Below are positions 34,963 to 45,088 of a stretch of 64,000 nucleotides of DNA, piece after piece (the stretch's first letter is position 1; every line of letters begins with the position of its first letter). The translations under genes were made by a program, and so were the position numbers. The DNA is taken from the IMG/VR virus record IMGVR_UViG_3300034073_003542, positions 1 to 64,000 of that record. One strand, 5' to 3'. The notes under the pieces are model-generated. The model saw nothing but the letters and a program-made list of their open reading frames with translations. It ran no database searches and was not told the origin of the DNA. This stretch comes from a virus.

Positions 34963-36660
34963 ATGACCTATAATCCAAAAGTCAAGTTATATTATTACAA
35001 TGGAACTGATACAGCAGACGAAACAAATCGTCTTGTGCCAGCGCCCTTAATATCTATTGCTCCAGAATATTATTATGCTAACGATACTGTAATTGGTTAT
35101 ACTAATCAAATTACCCTAAAGGGATATGTTACATCACTAGATTTGCGAGATACACCAACTTCTAATCCTGGTTTTAGTGGTGTTTTAGAATCTATTAAAA
35201 CAACAAAGAATATCTTGAATAGAAATGGTGGAACTCTTGAGGTCGTTGATGCGGAAGGAACCCTATTAAAAGCCACGGGCGGAATCATTCGTGAACTAAA
35301 CTTTGATCAAGGAAGCAATAACTGGAATAATTACGGCGAATATTCTGCATCGATAGAATTTAATGAAGTGCAATATGGAGATTGTTTGGGCGAGGGTTCG
35401 ATAATTTCTTGTTCGGGAATTCCAGAAGGATATACCGATTCTCCACTTCTTCTAGATATGAAACAATATCGCGTTAAATCGATGAATGATAACTGGACTT
35501 TTAATGTTAATGAGGATGCCTATAATACTTATGATGGAATTAAAAATGAATTTATACAGATAACATATACAGTTTCAGCACAAGGAAAACACTATTGGAA
35601 TGGTGAAAATCTGATTCCAGCATGGGAACAAGCTAAAAACTTTTGTCAGTACAGAGTACATCAACAAGTAACTAGATTAATAGGAGGTATACTAAAAAGA
35701 ACAGCGGATACTGCTTGTGGTACTGGTGGTACTTTATCTACAATTTTTGGAGCTGGTCCAGATGGTTTATTAGATGGGCTAGATAACGCAGACTATAACA
35801 TATATAATGAGACTATAACGTGTAATACATCTGAAAAAGAAGGAAATTTTGAAGCAACATATAGCGCAATTTTAAAAAGGGATTATTCTTTTTCTTTTAA
35901 TAATCCGGATACTATTCACACTTTTACTGTTAATAAAACTGTAGTTAATGACGGAAAACAAAAAAACACACAAATTGGAGTAGAGGGTAATATTAGAGGT
36001 TTAATACCAGGAGGATTAATACAACAATCAGGAATAGTAAGTTTTCCTAATACTGGTACTATCTTAGTAACTGGTTCACCCTCCACAAATCGCTATGACA
36101 ATGCTTCTACAGGATATGATTTAATAGGAACAAGACGTTCCTTAAATGATGATTTTTTGGCTTATTTGGGCGTTAATAATGCTTCTTTGGGGGTTTCTGG
36201 TGTGTGTATTGATCCTAGTGGAATACCAGAACCTATTAGTCATAATTTAGTTCATAATTATGTAGAAGGTAGTATTAATTATAGTAGTTCATATGACACA
36301 ATTAGCGCTGGTAGAAAAGCTAAGCCTTATCAAAATCTAACAATTAATGTACAAGAAAAAACACCAATTATAGCAGAATTTATTGTTCCTGGCAAAAGTG
36401 GTGGACCAGTTATTCAAAATTTGAATTGTTATAATCCAAAACGTGTAACGATAAATATGGATGGATTATTACCGGCTTCAGGATGTTGTGATTCTCCTGC
36501 GGATTTAGTGAATGCTGCTTGTGCTCAATTAATTGCTTTTAGTGGTATACCAGATATTACTTTACCTAATTCAAAATTAACAGAAAATAAATACACAAAA
36601 GGAACGGATGGATCATTCAGTATTACAAAATCCTTTGTAATATATGATACTGGTCCTTAA
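34963..36660 (+). CDS. Tail tip protein A (paralogue of next gene)
   Basis: 565 residues starting two bases after the tape measure stop, without a strong ribosome site. It shares its layout with the next gene: APx-ISI near the start, a YGNDTVIGY-like segment (YANDTVIGYTNQITLKG), a TLEVVDAEGTLLKATGG unit, FDQGSNNWNNY, then ASIEFNE, and a late AEFIVPG strand. The two are clearly paralogues. Mostly beta. Position right after the tape measure suggests a distal tail or baseplate-hub ring protein. Confidence 0.5.
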   Translation: MTYNPKVKLYYYNGTDTADETNRLVPAPLISIAPEYYYANDTVIGYTNQITLKGYVTSLDLRDTPTSNPGFSGVLESIKTTKNILNRNGGTLEVVDAEGTLLKATGGIIRELNFDQGSNNWNNYGEYSASIEFNEVQYGDCLGEGSIISCSGIPEGYTDSPLLLDMKQYRVKSMNDNWTFNVNEDAYNTYDGIKNEFIQITYTVSAQGKHYWNGENLIPAWEQAKNFCQYRVHQQVTRLIGGILKRTADTACGTGGTLSTIFGAGPDGLLDGLDNADYNIYNETITCNTSEKEGNFEATYSAILKRDYSFSFNNPDTIHTFTVNKTVVNDGKQKNTQIGVEGNIRGLIPGGLIQQSGIVSFPNTGTILVTGSPSTNRYDNASTGYDLIGTRRSLNDDFLAYLGVNNASLGVSGVCIDPSGIPEPISHNLVHNYVEGSINYSSSYDTISAGRKAKPYQNLTINVQEKTPIIAEFIVPGKSGGPVIQNLNCYNPKRVTINMDGLLPASGCCDSPADLVNAACAQLIAFSGIPDITLPNSKLTENKYTKGTDGSFSITKSFVIYDTGP

Positions 36661-36674
36661 ATTAGGAGCTTAAA

Positions 36675-38339
36675 ATGCCAGACTTTTATTATGGGCCAAA
36701 TAATACTTTTACTTCTCCTTATAAGGTGGAACCCGCGCCCAATATCTCTATACAAACACAATTAGTTTATGGTAACGATACAGTTATTGGATATTCTTAT
36801 ATCATATCTATTAATGGAACCGCCCTACAACAAGACCAAATTGGAGATATGCGTTTTGTTACAGAAGCTATAGATAATATTAGAAAGATCTTTGCGCGAA
36901 ATGGTAGTGATTTAACTATAAGAGACGGTTCCACAAATATGTTAAGGGCAAAAGGCGGAACCCTAAAGTCTATAACATTCGATAATAGCTCTAATAACTG
37001 GACAAGCACAGCGCCCTATCAAATTCAGATAGAATTCAACGAACTTGAAGTATTAGGAGAAACGTTCGGATGTGCCGCTGGTGGATTTTTAGATATATCA
37101 ACAAACACGATTGATCTTATTGATATTGACGACTATAAAATTAAAGACTTTCAAGACGGATGGACTTTTGAAGTTAACGAAGCCACCCACAACCATCTTT
37201 TTGGACACACTCTAGGAATAAACAATTCAGAAATCGCCCTAACATATTCTATATCTGCAACAGGGAAAAACTATTTTACTAACGGCAATTTAGCTCCTGC
37301 TTGGATGCAAGCTAAGAGGTTTGTACAGGATAGACTATATGATCAGACACGCGATTTATCTAAAGTATTATCACTAGAAGGAAATTCTTGTGAATCTACC
37401 AAAACTCTTGCAAATTTACACGAAAATACTGCTGGTGAAGGCATACTAACTGGTATAGCATATAACATATACAACGAAACCCTAACGTGTTCTGCATCAG
37501 AAAGTGACGGAACATTTAGTGCCGAATATTCTTGTATCTTAAAAAATGGTACGAGTGGAGATTATCATGCTTCAAATGTTAAGCATACTGTAAATAAATC
37601 TACAGGAACAACATTAACTGGCGCAAAATATACGAATAATATCAGTATTGCTGGAGAAATTACCGGATATTGTGAAGGAGGAATTTTGCAAAACGCTGGA
37701 GCTTTTCAGTTTCCTAGTACTGGAACTATATTACAAGCAAATTCTACGTCCACTAAATATAGTAATGCTGCGTCATTTTTATCTCAAATTATTGACGGCG
37801 ATGATTTAACTAGTGCTTTTAAGACAGATTTAGGTATTACTTATGACGAATTAGAAATTCCTGGTGGAGATTGTGGAGATTCTACTCTTAAACCAGTGAC
37901 ATTTAATATAACTCATAATTACATGAATGGTGTAATAACTTATAACGCGGAATATAATACAGATAGAAGTTGTGTTCAGGAATTTGCGGACGGAACAGTA
38001 TTTTCTACATCAATAGACGTAGAGGAACCAGTACCAGTATTAGCTGAATTTATTGTTCCTAATGGAAATTTTATTATACAAGACATAGGGACTGTTACTG
38101 CCAGAAAAGTAAGCGTAACTTCTCAAGGAAGAAAAAATATGACATATTGTTATGATACAGATTTAGGTGCTTTTATAGAAGAGATAGCAACTAGTAGTAT
38201 TTCTGGCTTATTTCCGTTTTTAGTATTACCAGATGAGGAAATATATACTTTGACAACTAAGAATTTTAATTATAATATCTTAGATGGATCGTATACAGTG
38301 AATTTGTCATATATTTGTCAGTCAGGATGTCCATTATAA
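36675..38339 (+). CDS. Tail tip protein B (paralogue of previous gene)
   Basis: 554 residues behind taggagc. It repeats the architecture of the preceding gene (PNISIQTQLVYGNDTVIGY, GTLKSITFDNSSNNW, QIQIEFNELEV, AEFIVPNGNF) with clear but moderate identity. This points to an old tandem duplication that could form a hetero-oligomeric ring. It overlaps the next start codon (taATG), so coupling is likely. Confidence 0.5.
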   Translation: MPDFYYGPNNTFTSPYKVEPAPNISIQTQLVYGNDTVIGYSYIISINGTALQQDQIGDMRFVTEAIDNIRKIFARNGSDLTIRDGSTNMLRAKGGTLKSITFDNSSNNWTSTAPYQIQIEFNELEVLGETFGCAAGGFLDISTNTIDLIDIDDYKIKDFQDGWTFEVNEATHNHLFGHTLGINNSEIALTYSISATGKNYFTNGNLAPAWMQAKRFVQDRLYDQTRDLSKVLSLEGNSCESTKTLANLHENTAGEGILTGIAYNIYNETLTCSASESDGTFSAEYSCILKNGTSGDYHASNVKHTVNKSTGTTLTGAKYTNNISIAGEITGYCEGGILQNAGAFQFPSTGTILQANSTSTKYSNAASFLSQIIDGDDLTSAFKTDLGITYDELEIPGGDCGDSTLKPVTFNITHNYMNGVITYNAEYNTDRSCVQEFADGTVFSTSIDVEEPVPVLAEFIVPNGNFIIQDIGTVTARKVSVTSQGRKNMTYCYDTDLGAFIEEIATSSISGLFPFLVLPDEEIYTLTTKNFNYNILDGSYTVNLSYICQSGCPL

Positions 38340-39979
38340 TGGGAACAACAACAGAACTACAGAATGTTTTTGATTCGCCAGGAGCTTTGAAGTTTTTGGG
38401 CGCTTCTGTACTTTCTTTCAATAGCAATCTAGGAATTGGTTCTGGAAGCGAAAGTACTTTAACAGTTGAGTTAGTAGAAGACTGTGACGAAGGAGACATA
38501 TTTCAACCTAATATTGGAACTGTGGAGGTTGGATACCCAGTATATTTTGACACAACAACTGTTGGTGCAACTTTTATGTTTGGGGGTGTTTTAACAAACT
38601 GGACAAAAAATCGCTCATCAGGTGGAGATACATTCAGTGCAACAGTAACCGATCCAAGACAGTTATTACAAAATGTAAGTGTTGTTGTTGATAGTTATCT
38701 TGGTAGTCCAGTTAACGGAAATAATAACTATGTTAATGCTTATGCGTATTTTGAGGGCGATGTATTAAATGGTAATTGTGCTGTTTTTGGTGACTCATTT
38801 AGTAATGAAAGAGGAATGCCGTATGGTAAAGTTATAGAAGCATTAACAGCTATTAATCCAACAGTTTATGCTCCTACTGGTTATGGATATACAGTTAATT
38901 GGGCTTCTTTACCTGGAGGATTACCAGAATACTATAGGGTTGCTGGTCCACAAACTTTACTACAATTAATTCAAGATGTTTGTGATGCAACAGGTAATAT
39001 GTTTTATTGTTATCTTATGCCTGGAGATATTATCAACATAGGATTAATTGATCTAAAAGTCGCCCCGACATCTTTTTCTGCTATTATTGACGAATTTGAT
39101 GGATACGCTACTGAACTATCTTATGGACAAGAATTACGCAATGATGTTACTAAAGCAGTTATTTTTGGTGAATATCAACATTATTTAACATATATCAATG
39201 ACTTCAAATTTTATTTTGGTGAAGACCTGGATACTAACACCGGAGAATATTATCCAGTTGTTGGAGAAAATGGAACAAATAATCTTTTTTGGATTAATAA
39301 GAAAATCACTGATCTAAACAGTCAACTTATAGTTCCTTTTGCAAATGATGGGCCTTATGAGTTCTGTGAGCTAGAGCTTTTAGCTGCACAAGCTGGTAGA
39401 GAAATGTGGATGATGTATACTTTTTGTAATAATGCTGTTAACGGAGCTAATGAGTTTAGCGATTTAGTTAAAACTAGATATACTGATAATTCAGAAAACA
39501 TTAAGACTTTATTAAATAATCTTGTTGCTGCATATGATGCCACTCCAGATCCAGAGAAAAAAACATCGCTTGCTAAAAATTTTATTACTAGAATAAGGTC
39601 AGCTAGAGAAGCAAATGTATTACAACTAACTCAGGAAGATCAACATGATTTAGATACTATATATAATTTTGTATTAAATCTAGCAAATACATATTACGGA
39701 AAACAGTTTTTATGTCCCTTAAATGAAAAAATTTGTGGTTATTTTGGTGACGATTTTCAAGAAAAAATATTCTCTAGTGTTCCTACGAGTGCTGGTGGTT
39801 GGGTTGAGCAGAATGAGCCGTTGATAGGTTTAAGTGATCCAGATTTAGGTTTATTTAGATCAGACGATAATAGAGTTACGTCTTTTGCTTTATTTACTTT
39901 GGATGGAACAACTGAAGGAGATTCTGGCACTGATGATACTAGCGATGCTAGTCCTGGAGAAATGGGAGAGGGAGAATAA
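38339..39979 (+). CDS. Tail hub / distal tail protein
   Basis: 546 residues. I chose the ATG that overlaps the previous stop (taATG, 38339) over an in-frame start 24 bases upstream that would overlap the upstream gene without a ribosome site. The N-terminal FDSPGALKFLGASVLSFNSNLG and repeated short beta segments, followed by a LLQLIQDVCDATGNMFYCYLMPGDI region, resemble tail hub (gp27-like) proteins. The end is Asp/Ser/Gly-rich. It is the third gene after the tape measure, where the hub usually lies. Its stop overlaps the next start. Confidence 0.5.
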   Translation: MGTTTELQNVFDSPGALKFLGASVLSFNSNLGIGSGSESTLTVELVEDCDEGDIFQPNIGTVEVGYPVYFDTTTVGATFMFGGVLTNWTKNRSSGGDTFSATVTDPRQLLQNVSVVVDSYLGSPVNGNNNYVNAYAYFEGDVLNGNCAVFGDSFSNERGMPYGKVIEALTAINPTVYAPTGYGYTVNWASLPGGLPEYYRVAGPQTLLQLIQDVCDATGNMFYCYLMPGDIINIGLIDLKVAPTSFSAIIDEFDGYATELSYGQELRNDVTKAVIFGEYQHYLTYINDFKFYFGEDLDTNTGEYYPVVGENGTNNLFWINKKITDLNSQLIVPFANDGPYEFCELELLAAQAGREMWMMYTFCNNAVNGANEFSDLVKTRYTDNSENIKTLLNNLVAAYDATPDPEKKTSLAKNFITRIRSAREANVLQLTQEDQHDLDTIYNFVLNLANTYYGKQFLCPLNEKICGYFGDDFQEKIFSSVPTSAGGWVEQNEPLIGLSDPDLGLFRSDDNRVTSFALFTLDGTTEGDSGTDDTSDASPGEMGEGE

Positions 39980-42636
39980 TGCCAGATATTCAAGTACAAT
40001 GCGGTAAATTTGATCTGAATAGTGTGTCCATGGATGATGTTATCTCAACACAATCTAAAACATGGATTAAAGCAGATGTTGAAGAAAAGATTATATTTTA
40101 TGATGGTGGTGATGGAATTAGACCACATGTAGTTATTAAATTGGGTGGTCCTATTGGTGTTGGTTTTTGTGAAGATACCAAAGAACTAAATAGATCATTA
40201 GCTATGCTTTTTGCTGCTTTTTATGGTAATGATCCCGTTAGCTCTCCTGGGGGCGGAGGAGGAAGATCTCCATCAGTTTTTGTTAATCAATCAATACCAG
40301 CAGGTCTTACAACAGCTTTACGCCAGGCCGGATCAGCGATAGATAAAAATAACATCAACGTTTTGGGATTTAAAACGCCTCCATTAGTGCCCACAGAAGC
40401 TGTAGTTGCTATGAAAAGCAATGTTAGGGTTTATGGGCCTTATGCTTCTTCTAATTTTAATGTACAGGGTGGTGGTGTTAGTATAGAAACTAATCCTGAT
40501 CTTTGTCCTTGGGTATTGGGTTCCTATGCAAATATGCATGCTATGGGTAATACATTAGTTAATAGTAAGGCTGCTGGGTTATTAAAGGCAGAAAATGGTA
40601 GTGCTACAGTTCCTGGCTTACCTATGTTATTTACTCGTTTAGGAGATCAGCTTGGAGGTACTGGACCTAATGTTAGTAATGTAAGTTTTAGTTTTGGTAG
40701 TAATGGTATTTCTACTACTTATCAATTTAGTACATTTACTCCAAAATTTGGGTCATTAGCCAATAGTCAAATGGATAAACTCAAGAGTGTTGCCAAAAAT
40801 CGCCAAGAACAACTTAAGTTTTTAAGAACACAAGCAATACATCAAAATAGAATAGAAAGACAGATACGCCGAAGAAACGAATTAAACGGAGGAAATAATG
40901 GAAATGGAGCTAGGGGAGAGAACCCACACAATAAACCTACTCCACACGGCATAATAATTGGAGAAATGCTTAAATTTTCTGATACTAGTGATCCAGATTT
41001 AACTAAAGTTATTACAGACACAGTAGATGAAACTAAGACTATGATGATAGATGACTACGAAACAAGAGCATTTATGAGCTTTGACGGTCTTTTTGGTCCT
41101 GTGTCTATTAACGGGGACGGCGAGTTACCAAAATTTATCATAGCCTATACAGCAAATCATCAAAGCTCCCCAATTCAAGCACAGCCACCATTTGATTTAG
41201 GATACTGCAATACTACCGCTGCTCCAACTACACACCCACAAAATAATGTAATAGTGAATAATTCAGGACTAAATCCATTACAAGATGGTCACGTTATAGA
41301 TGTTGTGGGGCGCGAAACATCTGTGCCAGGTTCCGGTATTAACACAAGTTGTTATGATCCAGGAGATCCGTCGAGATACAGCGCAGACTATAGATTCCTT
41401 GGATTAAGAGGACCACTTGTTCTTCATGCTTGGGGATATGATGTTGACGGAAAGCCTGTTCCTAACTATATCGATACTGAGGAAGATGCAACAGATGGAG
41501 TTTTTAAAGGACAAGGCAATTATGCCGAATCAGAGGGACTCAAGGATCAATTTTTAGACAACTGGTTACAAAAACCAAAAACATGGCCTGTTGGTCCTGT
41601 TGATTTGAGATGGGATAGAGAGCGAGGAGTATGGGTTGCTCCTCAACCATTTAAAATTGTTACTGCTAGAGTGATATCAGAAGTAGCGGCTTATGGTGCT
41701 GGTGTCGGGGCTATTATTAATGATGGCATAAAACGATACGGAAGAAAACTATACAATAACGATGGCGAACCAGTAGAAGAACAAGATGTTTGTTATACTG
41801 ATACCAACGATGCTCCTGGAACAGTATGGATTTTAGTAAATGTAGGAGGATGTCCTCCAGATAGCAGTAGCAGTAGCAGTAGTAGCAGTAGTGGGGATTC
41901 TGATACTATAAGTGTTGTTACTAGTCTTGACTCATTAACTGTATCTGGTACAACCATAACACTGGGATATACAAAGAGATCAATTACAGTCCTATCTTTA
42001 GGAGCAACAACTACTGATTCTTTAGTTATTGAAGGAGATAGTTGTGCTAGTAGTAGTTCAAGTTCAAGTGGTGGAAGTTCTAGTAGTAGCGATAGTAGCA
42101 GTAGCAGTAGTAGTAGTAGTAGTGCGCCGGTTGGAGCATGTTGTATAGGCGGAGTATGTTATGATCCATATACAGAAGCAGATTGTATTGCGAACGAGGG
42201 AGTTTGGATGGGGGCTGACACAACATGTGACCCAGATCCTTGTGCTAGTAGTTCGAGCAGTAGTTCAAGTTCTAGCTCCAGTGAAGAGCCATCTAGCTCA
42301 AGTAGTGCTTCTCCTTCTGAGACTCCTATTATACGTTTAGTTGATAGAATAGGTAATAGATATCATAAGAATGCTATGGTATATGCTTATTATGATACAT
42401 ATACGCACGAATACGTAGTTTTAGAAGCAACTCATAATAATACGATGGCTTATGGATATCTATATACAAATAGCTCTGCATATATTGAAGGATGTAGTAG
42501 TGATGTTGAAAATATTATAGGCGACACTATTGAGTTTTCTAATCCTCTTGGACTAGATGTACCAACTACAGAACAAATAGAAAATGGATGTTATGCTTAT
42601 GTTATTTTGTCTAAGATGAATATTGCTGTTGTTTAA
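39979..42636 (+). CDS. Tail fibre / tip protein with cysteine motif and poly-serine blocks
   Basis: 885 residues starting on the previous stop. Residues 1-300 look like a tail-tip domain with a Gly-rich loop (SSPGGGGGRSPS) and a basic helix (residues 265-300). Residues 300-620 form a large central domain. Then four poly-serine blocks alternate with small modules: a beta unit (TVSGTTITLGYTKRSITVL) related to repeats in 9376-11088, and a GACCIGGVC...CIANEGVWMGADTTC cysteine module. A final 100-residue beta domain follows. Poly-Ser blocks use mixed AGT/TCA/AGC codons. It is the last rightward structural gene and likely binds the host surface. Confidence 0.55.
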   Translation: MPDIQVQCGKFDLNSVSMDDVISTQSKTWIKADVEEKIIFYDGGDGIRPHVVIKLGGPIGVGFCEDTKELNRSLAMLFAAFYGNDPVSSPGGGGGRSPSVFVNQSIPAGLTTALRQAGSAIDKNNINVLGFKTPPLVPTEAVVAMKSNVRVYGPYASSNFNVQGGGVSIETNPDLCPWVLGSYANMHAMGNTLVNSKAAGLLKAENGSATVPGLPMLFTRLGDQLGGTGPNVSNVSFSFGSNGISTTYQFSTFTPKFGSLANSQMDKLKSVAKNRQEQLKFLRTQAIHQNRIERQIRRRNELNGGNNGNGARGENPHNKPTPHGIIIGEMLKFSDTSDPDLTKVITDTVDETKTMMIDDYETRAFMSFDGLFGPVSINGDGELPKFIIAYTANHQSSPIQAQPPFDLGYCNTTAAPTTHPQNNVIVNNSGLNPLQDGHVIDVVGRETSVPGSGINTSCYDPGDPSRYSADYRFLGLRGPLVLHAWGYDVDGKPVPNYIDTEEDATDGVFKGQGNYAESEGLKDQFLDNWLQKPKTWPVGPVDLRWDRERGVWVAPQPFKIVTARVISEVAAYGAGVGAIINDGIKRYGRKLYNNDGEPVEEQDVCYTDTNDAPGTVWILVNVGGCPPDSSSSSSSSSSGDSDTISVVTSLDSLTVSGTTITLGYTKRSITVLSLGATTTDSLVIEGDSCASSSSSSSGGSSSSSDSSSSSSSSSSAPVGACCIGGVCYDPYTEADCIANEGVWMGADTTCDPDPCASSSSSSSSSSSSEEPSSSSSASPSETPIIRLVDRIGNRYHKNAMVYAYYDTYTHEYVVLEATHNNTMAYGYLYTNSSAYIEGCSSDVENIIGDTIEFSNPLGLDVPTTEQIENGCYAYVILSKMNIAVV

Positions 42637-42638
42637 GA

Positions 42639-43415
42639 TTATTTGCCTTCTTCAATCATAGCTTTTTTGCTTCTCATCGCGTGTACTATATCAGGATTAA
42701 TCGATTTTCTTTTTCCTGTCATATATTCTTCAAATATCCAAGGTTTACCATCTGGTAATTTGTCTTTAAAAGATCCAATCCATTCACTGGCCCAATAATC
42801 TAAATATTGGGTATGAAAACGGCTTGTATAGTTTTTGCTAAATAAATGAGCAAATACAGATACAGCAACCTCTTCTGGTAAATTTAATCCTTTATTTTTT
42901 TGAAAATCTTTGAATAATAATGCTGTATTTTTTGCATGATCTATAAAATCTCTTTTACACATCCAAAAACCACCATTACTATTATATATAGTTTTTTGAT
43001 TAACTCCAAATTCTCTATAAAGGTTAACCATATCACTATTTTTAATTCCCCACCAATCACCCCTCTTAGTTTCTAAAGAATTTATTGGGGATTCTAGAAA
43101 AGAATGCCAAGGATCGTCACCAATAATATCTTTAAATTCGATACTAGGTTTTCTTACAAAATAATGATCACTATCAATAAAAACAAATAAATCATAATTA
43201 TATTTAGCTAATTTTTCTAAATAATAAAACTTCCAATATTGTTTAAAGTCTAGCTCTATAGATTTATCTAAATTATACGATATGCAGTTTTTTAGTTGCT
43301 TATCTGAAAAAATCATTATATCTATATCTATATCATTATTTCTTATAGAGTTAATTAAAGATTGTAGCATATAGGAGTAATCACCCCAGGCCACAGACCA
43401 TATTAAAGTTTTCAT
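42639..43415 (-). CDS. Glycosyltransferase (GT-A, DSD motif)
   Basis: 258 residues, last gene of the leftward glycan operon, two bases from the convergent fibre gene. Pattern: TLIWSVAWGDYSYMLQSLINSI start, then YDLFVFIDSDHYFVRKP with a DSD metal/nucleotide-sugar motif, then GDDPWHSFLE and a SNGGFWMCKRDF segment typical of acceptor-site loops. A ggaga site precedes the ATG. It should transfer a sugar from a nucleotide donor; sugar and acceptor are unknown. Confidence 0.65.
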   Translation of the reverse strand: MKTLIWSVAWGDYSYMLQSLINSIRNNDIDIDIMIFSDKQLKNCISYNLDKSIELDFKQYWKFYYLEKLAKYNYDLFVFIDSDHYFVRKPSIEFKDIIGDDPWHSFLESPINSLETKRGDWWGIKNSDMVNLYREFGVNQKTIYNSNGGFWMCKRDFIDHAKNTALLFKDFQKNKGLNLPEEVAVSVFAHLFSKNYTSRFHTQYLDYWASEWIGSFKDKLPDGKPWIFEEYMTGKRKSINPDIVHAMRSKKAMIEEGK

Positions 43416-44446
43416 TGAGTCTCCACAAAATTTAGTAGTGAGTTAAATTTATTAATAGCAGTTTCCTTATCGCACCATACTTCTTTCGTGCAATAACTAG
43501 CACATCGCCCCATTTTATTTCTAAATCTATAATCTGATAAATCCGACATTATATCTTGTAGCTCTTCTAGATTATTCCACAAAAATCCAGTTCTTTTATC
43601 CCATATCATATTTGGGAAATTCCATATATTTGGTGCCACAACAGGACATCCTGTTAACTGGGCCTCAATAATAGCTCTACTTTGATTCTCTATAAACTTA
43701 TGATTACAGTTATATAGAAATATGTCTATTGATTGTAGAAATTCTCTGGTGTCTTTTGCATTAGGTTTTAAAAATTCCCATCTATCATCAAATTTATACC
43801 ATGAATATTTATTAGTAAGCTTTTCATCCCAACCCATTATTTTAAATTCTGAGTTTGTTTTGGCGCAAGATGATTCGTAGAATATTGGAAAATTTTCCGA
43901 GAACTTCATAGTGTCGTTTCTACTAACTTTTCCACAAACCATAGTTCTTTCTGGTCTATTCATATGTGGCCAAGAATCAGCGTCAAAATAGTTTTCTAAT
44001 ATAAATGTTTTTTGTTCTGGGTTAATTTGTTGTATTTTAGGATTTAAAATGCTTTTATGGAACTCAGAAGTAAACAAACAGCAATCCACTTTGTTTTCTG
44101 CTATAGAACTTAACTCCTCTCCACTAGTCCACATCATATCATTGGACCATAAAAATTTAAGCCCAGAGTCTTTTATAAAGTTTATTCTATTTTTTTCTTT
44201 AAATAGTCGAAAATTACAGTTTGCATAAGCATAACCCTCCAAGTTTTTAGGTAAATCTTCTAAAGAACAGTACTTTATTCCATGTAAGTCTAAAAATTCA
44301 GTATTACGCTTTTCTTTTAGCCTAAAATCATCGTTTGGAATACAGGTTATACTAAAATTATTTTTCAGTAATATCAGAAGCTCTTTGAGCCTGGTATCTG
44401 CTCCGCCTAAATCAGAAATCCATTGAAAAATGTATATATTATTCAT
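43412..44446 (-). CDS. Glycosyltransferase (GT-B, GT4-like)
   Basis: 344 residues. The start (IYIFQWISDLGGADTRLKELLILLK) has the Gly-rich loop of GT-B enzymes. The C-terminal domain has SRAIIEAQLTGCPVVAPNIWNFPNM and TGFLWNN, the family 4 nucleotide-binding region with its conserved glutamate. It overlaps both neighbours by 4 and 8 bases, so the operon is translated as a coupled unit. The N-terminal domain is short and degenerate compared with typical family members. Confidence 0.65.
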   Translation of the reverse strand: MNNIYIFQWISDLGGADTRLKELLILLKNNFSITCIPNDDFRLKEKRNTEFLDLHGIKYCSLEDLPKNLEGYAYANCNFRLFKEKNRINFIKDSGLKFLWSNDMMWTSGEELSSIAENKVDCCLFTSEFHKSILNPKIQQINPEQKTFILENYFDADSWPHMNRPERTMVCGKVSRNDTMKFSENFPIFYESSCAKTNSEFKIMGWDEKLTNKYSWYKFDDRWEFLKPNAKDTREFLQSIDIFLYNCNHKFIENQSRAIIEAQLTGCPVVAPNIWNFPNMIWDKRTGFLWNNLEELQDIMSDLSDYRFRNKMGRCASYCTKEVWCDKETAINKFNSLLNFVETQ

Positions 44447-45086
44447 ATAGATTATTTTTAAATAAGATATCTATTTGAGAAAGATCGTCATAATGATTAC
44501 CAGGAACTATATTTGCGTAATGACAGTTCCAAATATCTATCATCTGAAAATCAATACTATCTAAAAAAACTAAAAGATCTTTAATTAATGGAGCATTTAG
44601 ATTATAATTAGTAATGGATGATTCAACCAGTAAATATTTAGCATTTTTAACTATATCAATACCCCCTTTTATAATATCTATTTCAGATCCTTGAGTATCT
44701 AATTTTATAAAATCAAAATTTTTATATCCTAATAAATTTGTTAAAGTATTTGTTTGTATATGATTTATAATAACATTTTCTGGACTATAAAAACTAGTAT
44801 TCTCTAAATACAAACTTGCTCCACTTGGAATTTTTTCTATTTTATTAGTATAATAAATAGTATTTTTTATACTATCTGATAATGTACTAATATAGTAATT
44901 ATTGCTTCTTTTTTTTAGTTCTGGTTCACACACACTATTAGCTTCTATCATTGTTATTTCAGATTTCGGCCAAATTTGTTTAACTATATCAAAAAAATGG
45001 CCGACACAAGCCCCTATATCTAGTATATTTTTAGGATAAAAGTTATGATTTTTTTTTAGATGCTGAATTCTTTGTAGCCAAAGCAT
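44439..45086 (-). CDS. FkbM-family methyltransferase
   Basis: 215 residues with an aagggg ribosome site. Motif I NILDIGACVGHFFDIV and SEITMIEANSV bind SAM, and FIKLDTQGSEIDII is the FkbM signature. It probably O-methylates a sugar made by the flanking transferases. It is a distant relative of 13873-14490, which sits in the rightward operon. Confidence 0.8.
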   Translation of the reverse strand: MLWLQRIQHLKKNHNFYPKNILDIGACVGHFFDIVKQIWPKSEITMIEANSVCEPELKKRSNNYYISTLSDSIKNTIYYTNKIEKIPSGASLYLENTSFYSPENVIINHIQTNTLTNLLGYKNFDFIKLDTQGSEIDIIKGGIDIVKNAKYLLVESSITNYNLNAPLIKDLLVFLDSIDFQMIDIWNCHYANIVPGNHYDDLSQIDILFKNNLYE

Positions 45087-45088
45087 AG

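Noticed and set aside
38315-38338. Earlier start for the tail hub gene
   Set aside because: It would overlap the upstream gene by 25 bases; the taATG at 38339 is the pattern used elsewhere in this operon.
42637-42638. Bidirectional terminator between convergent operons
   Set aside because: Only two bases separate the stops and I see no hairpin nearby; termination must lie inside a gene or be factor-dependent.
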